DNA of 64,000 nucleotides from Symsagittifera roscoffensis (taxonomy: Eukaryota > Xenacoelomorpha > Acoela > Convolutidae), in NCBI RefSeq assembly GCF_963678635.1, contig NC_087070.1, forward strand, positions 32,219,704 to 32,283,703. The letters run 5' to 3'. Shown here in pieces: positions 56,801-64,000 of this stretch. How positions within the stretch are numbered: position 1 is the first letter of the stretch; every line of letters begins with the position of its first letter. The notes beneath the pieces were generated by a model that saw nothing but the letters and a program-made list of their open reading frames with translations, was not told the DNA's origin and ran no database searches. The position numbers and the translations under genes were made by a program.

Positions 56801-58320
56801 AATTATAACATCTTCATGATCAAATTAATGATGTCAAAAAAACTGCTGATTTTTTCTAAAATTGAAATCAAACTCTCGAAAAGGAAGAAATTCCTGTCTG
56901 ATGGAGAATAATAGAGTAATTTCTGAGAACCAAAGGGATCTGATTGGGGTGAGAGAAAAGCTCTAAGGTGAGATTTTAGCAAAGTTCATGCTCTGGAAGC
57001 GGTTGCAGTTGTTTAATGCTCAGAGCTCATTCTCGGTACCTCCAAGTTTGTACGATATTTTGTTGTTACCTGAACTAACGCCAGCCGAAACGAAAACAAG
57101 GCATTTTAGAAGCCTGTTTTACTCTGCAATCCAGATAAGTGTACTTCAGGAGGGAAAAAAAGTGTACTTCAAGATGCTGGTGGAGTAAAAAAACAAACTT
57201 GGAGACGTTAAAGCGAGGAAAACATACCATAAAAAAAATTTTGGAAGCTGCCAAGGATTTTTGAAGCTGCCAGATGGACATTTAAAAATCAAAAATTTTT
57301 ATGTTTTGATACATCAAACATAACTGAAGATGCTAATCAAGAATGATTGCCAATTTAGCTATTTACCACTAAACCATGCTATAAACAATAAGGCATCTTA
57401 GTCGTGAGTGTAATAGTTCTTAAGGAGGGGAATATAAAAAGTAATCGGAAGTGTTTCTAGGAAAAATATTTACAGGGAAAATCAAGGTTGAATGCTGAAC
57501 TTATACAAGAACTTCTGATGTCCGAGAACTGGCGTGGTTAAATAATGATAATGACACAAAGACAAACGACTTGACGAGTTATAAAAATTTGTTGCATACA
57601 ATTGTCAAGATAACATGACAAGCATACAGAAACGAAGCTGAGAAGATCCATGATCTTGCTCAGCCAATATTATCGATATAAAAGAGGAAAACTGCTAAAA
57701 CCCGGAGAAGGAAAAAAATTTATTCTCCCGATACCAGTTGGCAATTATTCAATGATAATCGAATCTAACCTTTAGTTTTTAATAAATCAGAACTCATTTT
57801 TGCAAATTACTCTGACCAACTCAAAGTGTATGATATAGAGAAGTAATTCAATTTATAGAATTTTGATTTTGTTTTTACTCCCAACTTAGCAGTTGCACTG
57901 ACACTCCTGGAGACACTCGCACTCGCGTTGTACTACAAACAGAAAATACGATCATTTCCAATCACACAAAAATGAAAGATAATTATTTATAGTGATGAAT
58001 GATACCCAGAAATTGTCATTGTTACTAGTGCTAGGTTCGTCAAAAAGATGCTAGTGCTAGCTTCAACACATTCTTATTATGGGAGAAACTTTTTCGAACA
58101 ATTTGAATTGAAACGTTTTCTGGACAAGGCGCGCAGATTCCAACTTAAGTTATCTTGTACAAACATTTCCTTTGCTGTGATTTATCCCGGGAAACATTTG
58201 AGCAGTTTCGTTTTTAGTGCCCGCTTTGCCTTTTTCAAGAAACACTCTTAACTTACAAGACTAAATCTTCTTTCTGTTGTCCAAATGGAAGTTTTGTGAC
58301 ATTCGACCAGAATGGCGCCA
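53819..58320. other. no gene seen; possible gypsy relic at its left end
   Basis: 4.5 kb of AT-rich DNA without satellite units. Around 54850-54990 the words 'SLSESKYEKL', 'NYEIQKGKIDQF', 'CEAWIYLPWEKTDSILASD' occur across frames and resemble a badly decayed gypsy RNase H, in the right place after the RT at the gap. From 55000 to 58320 I recognise nothing. Open frames up to 123 codons (for example 56106-56477 minus, 56608-56808 plus) lack motifs. Confidence 0.35.
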
Positions 58321-58369
58321 AAATGCATGCAACATCAAAATTTTATTGAATCTTGTAAAAAACACATCA

Positions 58370-58412
58370 AAATAAAACGTTTTCATTGCAAACTGCAACA
58401 TCATCAGTAACT
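58370..58412 (-). ncRNA. hammerhead-like motif, solitary and inverted
   Basis: The minus strand reads CTGATGA (58407-58401), a stem TTGC..GCAA, then TGAAAACGTTTT. It has the same core words in the same order as the motif in the Penelope-like repeat (CTGATGA ... GAAAACGTTT), but stem II is joined by unpaired bases and no good stem I was found. Probably an old, degenerate PLE end. Confidence 0.35.
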
Positions 58413-59175
58413 AAAAGACAAAAAACATATATACATATGTACACATGATATTAGCGTACAAAATTAACAAAGTGAGAAATAACTAAAAAGCAACCAAACC
58501 GACTACTATTGATAGATTTAAGACAGAGAAATCTGTGACAATAAAACTAAAACTGAAATTTAATAGTTAGCTCTCTTTGTCGGTACTCCTCGCGCTAGTT
58601 GAGGCACCGCGAAATTTTATTGAAGCTTGGATGGATTAACAGTGCTTATTGTGCAATTTGACGAATTAGGAAGTGTCAATTTGAAAAGACGAAATCATTT
58701 TTACACGTCGGGACCTTGAAATTTCGCGAGCACTGAAAACCGCGAAAATCAGAACAGACAGATTTTCGCTAGAAAACAGCAACATTGACTCTCGACAGTG
58801 AGGAAGAAGAGTGAATCATACTGAGATTACGATAGAAGCTGTCCGAATTGTGACGATTTTAGATGTACAATCGTTACCTAACAATTCCGGAGAATTCGGA
58901 GGGGTCGCGGGAGGATTTTACCACCCTTACAGTAAGACGACAAGACCGCTCTTCGTCTGGATTCCAGAATCCGGAAGGGTCTCGGGAAGAAAACTGAAAT
59001 TGTATTTTAACAACTTTTAGCTTCCGGAGATGTCCTGAATTGAATTCACAAACATCAAAATTCGTTTTCAGATAATGAGAAGCTAGGAGTTGAGGTAAGG
59101 GTTGATCCATCTCCGCTGGAAATGATGATTTTTATATACTGAACAAAAACTATAGTAGACATAGACTATAATTTC
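58413..59175. other. no gene seen
   Basis: Sequence before the PLE. A 10-bp inverted pair CGCGAAATTT (58608-58617) and AAATTTCGCG (58719-58728) is present. Open frames at 58811-59020 (plus) and 58874-59110 (minus) overlap and have no recognisable motif. Confidence 0.35.
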
Positions 59176-59198
59176 AACACTAAAATTATAGTCTATGT
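59159..59198. other. 16-bp perfect hairpin at the PLE start
   Basis: ACATAGACTATAATTT, 8-base loop, AAATTATAGTCTATGT. The right arm is the start of the PLE repeat unit; the left arm lies outside it and is an inverted copy of it. Inverted bits of the terminus next to a copy are a known trait of Penelope-like elements. Confidence 0.8.
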
Positions 59199-59431
59199 AT
59201 AACATGGCTAAAATTTGAAAAACTGACATGTCAGAATCAAAAATGTTCCAAATCGAAATTTTATAACCAGAAAGAACAAAAAACTAAAAAAACTCAGAAA
59301 TTTACAGGAAAATGTTATTCATGAATAATATTATGTTATTACAGTTGTTCAAATTAGATTGGTTAAAAAGTTTTAGAGCCTTTTTAGACACGTTTCTCAT
59401 TTTTCAGATCTTCGATCGTTTTGTAAATACT

Positions 59432-59494
59432 GTAAAAAAATTTTAATCCTGATGATACACAGAATGTGCGAAAACGTTTGAATTAACATTTTAC
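59432..59494 (+). ncRNA. hammerhead-ribozyme-like motif in PLE leader
   Basis: Core words in the right order: CTGATGA (59449-59455), stem II ACACA/TGTGC-like with loop GAA, then GAAA (59470-59473). The following AACGTT is self-complementary and could form stem III between two molecules. GTAAAAAAATTTTAATC before the core can pair, with bulges, with GAATTAACATTTTAC after it (stem I). The predicted cut is after T59479. Small type I hammerheads with minimal stem III are known from PLE terminal repeats. One stem II pair is A-C here; the second copy is perfect. Confidence 0.55.
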
Positions 59495-59668
59495 TTTTCT
59501 TATAACCATTTTTGTTAAATTCTAACCCTTTTTAGCAATAAGATAGAAGCAAACTGTTATATTCCTTTAAGGAAAACAGACATAGTACAAAAAAAAACTT
59601 TTTTTCTCTATTTGTACAGAGTTATATTACCACTTTTGGTTCATAATGTCAGTAGTGTTTGAGTTAAA

Positions 59669-60304
59669 ATGGCGATGATTGTAGCTGCCAGCTCCTTTTA
59701 TCACAGCCTGAAAGATCTTGAGCAAAAGGAACGGAGAGAGACGCAGCAGAAGGTCTACGCAGTCCCCGGCCTTTCTTTGAACCCCAATACCTTGAACAGC
59801 GGCAAGGATTTACGAGTGTTATTGGAACTGCAACCTCTGGCCAGTAAGCAGAATATTATCTGGCACGACGTGCTGAACAACAGCATATCCTCACATCGCA
59901 CGGACAACTATACGCCCTGCCCACTTGACGAACTACTGGCGTATTTACAATCAAAGCGAAGACAAATTAGTGGCATTGTCTACTGCAGGAGAACCGGCAC
60001 TCCCGATATTTTTGAGGATCTGCGGAAGACAGAGATAATCGTCATAAAAACAACTGGTAGCCTTATCTCTAGAAGGAAGAGACAGAATCCTGCGGTCCTC
60101 AGAGAGTATCTTCAACTGCACGAGTCAAGTGAATTGGAGTTGAAGTCACTACGGGTGGTGCTGTCCCATCGAGACCATCTGCCAGGCATCTTCTCAAGGA
60201 TACGGGCCCAGACCAAGAAACCATCGCAGGGACGCCGCAGGGCAAAGGCGCGGAGAGCGGAGGTGTTGGCTGGCGACCTCCAGTCGGAACAGAACGACCA
60301 ATAG
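59669..60304 (+). CDS. PLE ORF1, 211-residue protein of unknown family
   Basis: Uninterrupted from ATG to TAG. Landmarks: 'QKVYAVPGLSLNPNTLNSG', 'NIIWHDVLNNSISSH', 'ISGIVYCRRTGTPDIFEDL', 'TTGSLISRRKRQNPAVL', 'LHESSELELKSLRVVL', and a very basic tail ('KKPSQGRRRAKARRAE') suited to nucleic-acid binding or nuclear import. I recognise no named domain; alternating strands and helices suggest an alpha/beta fold. A diverged homolog lies at 18561-19195, far from any PLE polymerase, so the gene is not strictly tied to this element. The second copy at 63375 preserves the frame, a sign of constraint or youth. Confidence 0.75.
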   Translation: MAMIVAASSFYHSLKDLEQKERRETQQKVYAVPGLSLNPNTLNSGKDLRVLLELQPLASKQNIIWHDVLNNSISSHRTDNYTPCPLDELLAYLQSKRRQISGIVYCRRTGTPDIFEDLRKTEIIVIKTTGSLISRRKRQNPAVLREYLQLHESSELELKSLRVVLSHRDHLPGIFSRIRAQTKKPSQGRRRAKARRAEVLAGDLQSEQNDQ

Positions 60305-60359
60305 AGGGTAAGATTTTGTTGTGGCTGTTTTTTCTTTGCTGAGTGCCTCATGAGTTTAA

Positions 60360-62080
60360 GTGCTCATGGCCTACAAAGAACAAATGACCGCAATTTTGCT
60401 GCCACCACCACTCCTTAGAATGGTCCTGAAAAGAAAACTCGCTTGGAAACTTGTATTAGATTATTTAAAACATTTTCATAAATTTAATAGCAGTTTCCTG
60501 AGAATTAAATTTCTGAGAAAATGTCTCGATAACGACATTATACCAAATTTTTTACGGTTTCGCGTGCCTGATAACGGTGTTTTTTCGGATCAAGTGGTGC
60601 ACAGCTTCCAACTGAGACTCTTAATATCTGAGCTAAACCAGGCAAATGCGGATAGGGCCAAGGCATCGGGTAACCTAGTAAAAGCAAGGGAGGTAATGAG
60701 AAGGGGTATAGATGAGAAGTGGTGGCCTTCGGTAATATTCTATCTGAACCGGCAAGCAAGGTGTAGTTTCAATAAGCTGATAAGTCGACACAAGAGAAAG
60801 CTTGAAAAACATTCGGAAAGACAGGATAGACCATCAAAAACTTGGATGAAAAGGCAGTTAGAATTTTAGATGAAGTGATTTTGCCGCTTTGGGCGCGGGA
60901 AGTCTTAAGTTTTGGACGAAAACATCCGGTACGAGACAAATTCAATGAAATTCACTTCCTTGCTGACATTGATACTTTTTTGTCTGAACTGAAGTTAAAA
61001 AGAATAACCGGAGAAAAATTATGTGAGACTGAAGCAGCTGCAAAGAGAATTGCTAAGAATGTGAAACAGACCCCCTCTGACAAAGATGTTGAAAAAGCCA
61101 GAAAGTTTTCGAAGGACAACGGTCTTCTGGCAGTGCCATTTGATAAGGGGGTGGGTTTTTGTGTAATGAAAAAGGAGACATATGAGAAAAAACTGAAAGA
61201 CTTATTACAGGCAGAACAATTTAGTGAGAGGAAGAATCTGACAGACAGCGTGATTATGAAAATTGAAAAAGACATAAACAACGAATTACTCGCCATGAAA
61301 AAGAAGGACGAGATTAGCGAAGCGATGTATAATAGATTGAGATCAACGGGAGTGCAGCCGGCTAGACTGTATGGATTAGCAAAAGTACACAAACAAGGCA
61401 AACCACTTCGTCCCGTCCTTTCTTTGCCTGGTAGCTCATATGACAACCTAAATAAAAGATTGGCAGAGTACTTTGATGAAATTGAGGGGGCAAACATAGA
61501 AACAAACACTCAAAAGGCCAGGGAGATCTTGGAGAAAACTGAGTTGGACTCTGACGAGAGTATAATCTCCCTTGATGTAAAGAGTTTATACAATAATGTC
61601 CCGCTCAAGGAAGCGGTTGAAATAGCCCGGAGGAGATTATATGAGCAAGTCAACCCTCCGGAAACATCTCGCAAGACTATGAAAAAACTACTGAATTTGG
61701 CAGTGAGTAAGGTACATTTTAAATGCAATGGTTTGTGGTATGTACAAAAAGACGGTTTAGCAATGGGCGCCTCCCTTGCAGTAATATTGGCTAATTTGTG
61801 GCTTAAAGAATACGAACCTGCATTAAAGAAAGAAGTACCAAAATTGACTGTGCTAAGTGAGGTTAAGAAGGAAGTGTGCCCTAGATGTCAGAAAAAGGTG
61901 ACATATCAGACAAAAGGAGTAGAATGCGAAGCTTGTTTGAATTGGTACCACTTAGGGTGTGGTAACATATCGGAATCCGAATACACAGACATCGCTGAAA
62001 CAGTATGGTATTGCATGACTTGCAAAAAACAACGGGAAGCAGATCGGACTGTGAATGGTGTTAAAGTTTTTCTAATATAG
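60360..62080 (+). pseudogene. PLE ORF2, N-terminal part and reverse transcriptase
   Basis: It starts as 60360-60869 ('LEKHSERQDRPSK'), then shifts frame in an A-run near 60835 and continues through 'NLDEKAVRILDEVIL'. The polymerase shows the PLE fingers motif 'LLAVPFDKGVGFCVM', 'ARLYGLAKVHKQGKPLRP', motif A 'IISLDVKSLYNNVPL' (Asp near 61575) and motif B' 'GLAMGASLAVILANLWL' (near 61757). Then comes an inserted zinc finger, and the frame stops at a TAG (62078-62080) exactly where the Tyr of Y-V-D-D should be. The first conserved PLE N-terminal helices are present in the 60360 part. Confidence 0.85.
61877..62023 (+). other. PHD-type zinc finger inserted in PLE RT
   Basis: About 49 residues: 'VCPRCQKKVT' (C-x2-C), 'GVECEACLNWYHLGC' (C-x2-C, H-x2-C) and 'VWYCMTC' (C-x2-C). 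All eight zinc ligands of the C4HC3 pattern are present, with the Trp two residues before the last Cys pair and the W-Y-H stretch typical of PHD fingers. It lies after motif B' and 18 codons before the catalytic V-D-D. PHD fingers bind histone tails in chromatin proteins. A function in targeting is inference. Confidence 0.82.
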
Positions 62081-62891
62081 GTGGACGACATAGTTAGAAC
62101 GGTCAAGGGCGATCCTGGGGTAGTTCTCGAGGCTGCCAATAAGTTGCATCCAAACTTGCAGCTCACCATAGAAGAACTCGATAGTAACGGTAATTTGGCC
62201 TTTTTGGACTTAAATGTTATTGAAGGGACGGTTCATAGGGTTTTCAGAAGTACCTCAGCATGGGAGTATTTTGACCAGGCATTGGAAAAAAAATCGGAAA
62301 CTATGGATTGAAAATCAATATCCAAAAAATTGGTCTGACAGGGTAGTGTTTGAAACTCTTAACAAGATCATTGAGGGAAAGAAAAATTTAGAGGTGAAGG
62401 CATCAGAACCGAGAAATGACAAATGGTTGAAAGACTCACCACCCCTTCTTACAATGCAATATCGAGGCAACCTATCTCAACTGTTAGCTGCAAAGGTTCG
62501 GCTAATATCCGGGGCACAGATAACTTTTACAACAAGAAAATTGAAAACATGCATTCCATCCCTCAAAACTTCCTTTGCTCGTGAACTGAGATCCAAAGTG
62601 GTGTACAAGCTTAGATTTAGTGGATGTAACTCCACCTATGTCGGTCAGACAGTTCGACATTTAGCCACGAGGGTCGATGAACACCGCAAAGAGGACTCCC
62701 CAGTAGGACAACACTTGTTAGAATGTAATAAGGAGGTAGGCGGTAATGCTGAGCTGAAGTCAGAGATTATAGACCAAACAGCCAACACTCATAAGCTACT
62801 GACACTAGAGGCTTTGCATATTTGGAGGGAGAGGCCGAAGATCAACACACGCGATGAATTCAGGAGCCGGGAATTAACACCAAAATTATAG
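62081..62891 (+). pseudogene. PLE ORF2, RT end and GIY-YIG endonuclease
   Basis: It starts 'VDDIVRTVKG' (catalytic Asp pair) and continues 'SNGNLAFLDLNVIEGTVHR'. A frameshift in an A-run near 62290 leads to 'RVVFETLNKIIEGKKNLEV' and 'TMQYRGNLSQLLAAKVRLI'. The part between 'VFRSTSAWEYF' and 'NQYPKNW' is shorter than usual for PLEs, so a deletion is likely. The last ORF (open from 62214) is in one frame to the TAG at 62889-62891, a stop that lies inside the first bases of the next tandem unit. Confidence 0.8.
62595..62855 (+). other. GIY-YIG endonuclease domain
   Basis: 'VVYKLRFSGCNSTYVGQT' gives the two short strand motifs (G-I-Y and Y-I-G equivalents), followed by 'RHLATRVDEHRK' with the conserved Arg, and 'GQHLLECN' and 'TLEALHIWRERPKIN' with the Glu of the family. 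The usual C-x2-C before the second motif retains only one Cys. This nuclease nicks target DNA in PLEs. Confidence 0.82.
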
Positions 62892-63139
62892 TCTATGTAT
62901 AACATGGCTAAAATTTAAAAAACTGACATGTCAGAATCAAAAATGTTCCCAAATCGAAATTTTATAACAAGAAAGAACAAAAAACTAAAAAATCTCAGAA
63001 ATTTACAGGAAAATGTTATTCATGATTACGTAATTATATTATGTTATTACAGTTGTTCAAATTTGATTGGTTAAAAAGTTTTAGAGCCTTTTTAGACACG
63101 TTTCTCATTTTTCAGATCTTCGATCGTTTTGTAAATACT

Positions 63140-63202
63140 GTAAAAAATTTTTAATCCTGATGATGCACAGAATGTGCGAAAACGTTTGAATTAACATTTT
63201 AC
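63140..63202 (+). ncRNA. hammerhead-ribozyme-like motif, second PLE copy
   Basis: CTGATGA (63157-63163), stem II GCACA-GAA-TGTGC now fully paired, GAAA (63178-63181), self-complementary AACGTT, predicted cut after T63187. The change TACACA to TGCACA between copies restores a stem pair. A T lies unpaired between the core and stem II. Confidence 0.6.
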
Positions 63203-63374
63203 TTTTCTTATAACCATTTTTGTTAAATTCTAACCCTTTTTAGCGATAAGCTAGAAGCAAACTGTTATATTCCTTTAAGGAAAACAGACATAGTACAAAA
63301 AAGATTTTTTTCTCAATTTGTACAGAGTTATATTACCACTTTTGGTTCATAATGTCAGTAGTGTTTGAGTTAAA

Positions 63375-64000
63375 ATGGCGATGATTGTAGCTGCCAGCTC
63401 CCTTTATTACAGCCTGAAAGATCTTGAGCAAGAGGAACGGAGAGAGACGCAGCAGAAGGTCTACGCAGTCCCCGGCCTTTCTTTGAACCCCAATACCTTG
63501 AACAGCGGCAAGGATTTACGAGTGTTATTGGAACTGCAACCTCTGGCCAGTAAGCAGAATATTATCTGGCACGACGTGCTGAACAACAGCATATCCTCAC
63601 ATCGCACGGACAACTATACGCCCTGCCCACTTGACGAACTACTGGCGTATTTACAATCAAAGCGAAGACAAATTAGTGGCATTGTCTACTGCAGGAGAAC
63701 CGGCACTCCCGATATTTTTGAGGATCTGCGGAAGACAGAGATAATCGTCATAAAAACAACTGGTAGCCTTATCTCTAGAAGGAAGAGACAGAATCCTGCG
63801 GTCCTCAGAGAGCATCTTCAACTGCACGAGTCAAGTCAATTGGAGTTGAAGTCACTACGGGTGGTGCTGTCCCATCGAGACCATCTGCCAGGCATCTTCT
63901 CAAGGATACGGGCCCAGACCAAGAAACCATCGCAGGGACGCCGCGGGGCAAAGGCGCGGAGAGCGGAGGTGTTGGCTGGCGACCTCCAGTCGGAACAGAA
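63375..64000 (+). CDS. PLE ORF1, second copy (truncated by window end)
   Basis: Same protein as 59669-60304 with few changes (for example 'EYLQ' to 'EHLQ' and 'SSELEL' to 'SSQLEL'). It is open to the last base of the window, where about two codons and the stop are still missing. Confidence 0.78.
   Translation, partial: MAMIVAASSLYYSLKDLEQEERRETQQKVYAVPGLSLNPNTLNSGKDLRVLLELQPLASKQNIIWHDVLNNSISSHRTDNYTPCPLDELLAYLQSKRRQISGIVYCRRTGTPDIFEDLRKTEIIVIKTTGSLISRRKRQNPAVLREHLQLHESSQLELKSLRVVLSHRDHLPGIFSRIRAQTKKPSQGRRGAKARRAEVLAGDLQSEQ

Larger units (their letters stand above)
59176..62891 (+). mobile_element. Penelope-like element (PLE), full unit
   Basis: Retroelement with a reverse transcriptase and a C-terminal GIY-YIG endonuclease, the combination that defines PLEs. 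Layout: ~490-bp leader with a hammerhead-like motif, ORF1 (59669-60304), ORF2 in three frames (60360-62891). The next unit starts at 62876 (period 3700 bp), so the copies are head to tail and the leader acts as a pseudo-LTR. ORF2 is broken by a frameshift near 60835, a TAG at the RT active site and a frameshift near 62290, so this copy is not active. Confidence 0.88.
62876..64000 (+). mobile_element. PLE, second tandem unit (runs off the window)
   Basis: Near-identical restart of the unit at 59176: leader, hammerhead-like motif and ORF1 up to the window edge. The leader differs by a few substitutions and small indels; the ORF1 frame is intact as far as seen. Confidence 0.9.

Noticed and set aside
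55740-57281. Several short open frames (55740-55922, 56106-56477, 56608-56808, 56988-57188)
   Set aside because: No motifs, overlapping frames on both strands and AT-biased composition; likely chance.

Overview
The window looks like a transposon-rich, AT-rich segment of an invertebrate animal genome. The evidence is a short spliced host gene end on the minus strand with GT..AG introns, animal-type retroelements (two kinds of non-LTR element, Ty3/gypsy, Penelope-like), long diverged satellite arrays and an assembly gap of 200 N. No rRNA or tRNA gene, CRISPR array or bacterial operon was seen. The sequence does not allow a phylum to be named with confidence.

Layout. 1-1776: decayed 3' half of a non-LTR retrotransposon (reverse transcriptase plus C-terminal Cys/endonuclease-like part). 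1787-6139: a Ty3/gypsy element with 97-bp LTRs, a frameshifted gag, a pol with an in-frame stop, and an integrase whose catalytic core is deleted. 6342-6689 (minus): two exons forming the 3' end of a host gene, with an intron of only 79 bp. 7460-7925 (minus): another non-LTR C-terminal fragment. 9538-17571 (minus): one very large, GC-richer, intronless reading frame of about 2,680 codons, broken by a few stops and frameshifts and by an internal duplication. It begins with an SGNH/GDSL hydrolase domain and has no reverse transcriptase or transposase that I can recognise.

About 17.9-51.8 kb is a mosaic of a diverged ~360-bp satellite, a ~900-bp repeat unit, and copies of one dead LINE family (PHD-like zinc finger ORF1, APE-type endonuclease, reverse transcriptase, (CAA)n 3' tail). 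The LINE copies share the same lesions and the same flanks, so most were multiplied by segmental duplication, including a nearly exact ~5-kb tandem duplication (25341-30351 and 30352-35341). 51.76-53.6 kb is a degenerate Ty3/gypsy gag-protease-RT linker that runs into the gap (53619-53818). 53.8-58.3 kb is AT-rich and largely unassignable.

59176-64000 holds head-to-tail copies (period ~3.7 kb) of a Penelope-like element (PLE): a first ORF of unknown family, a broken second ORF with reverse transcriptase and GIY-YIG endonuclease, and a hammerhead-ribozyme-like motif in the terminal repeat. A PHD-type zinc finger (C4HC3) lies inside the reverse transcriptase, between motif B' and the catalytic VDD motif. 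This and the giant SGNH reading frame are the two most unusual items in the window.
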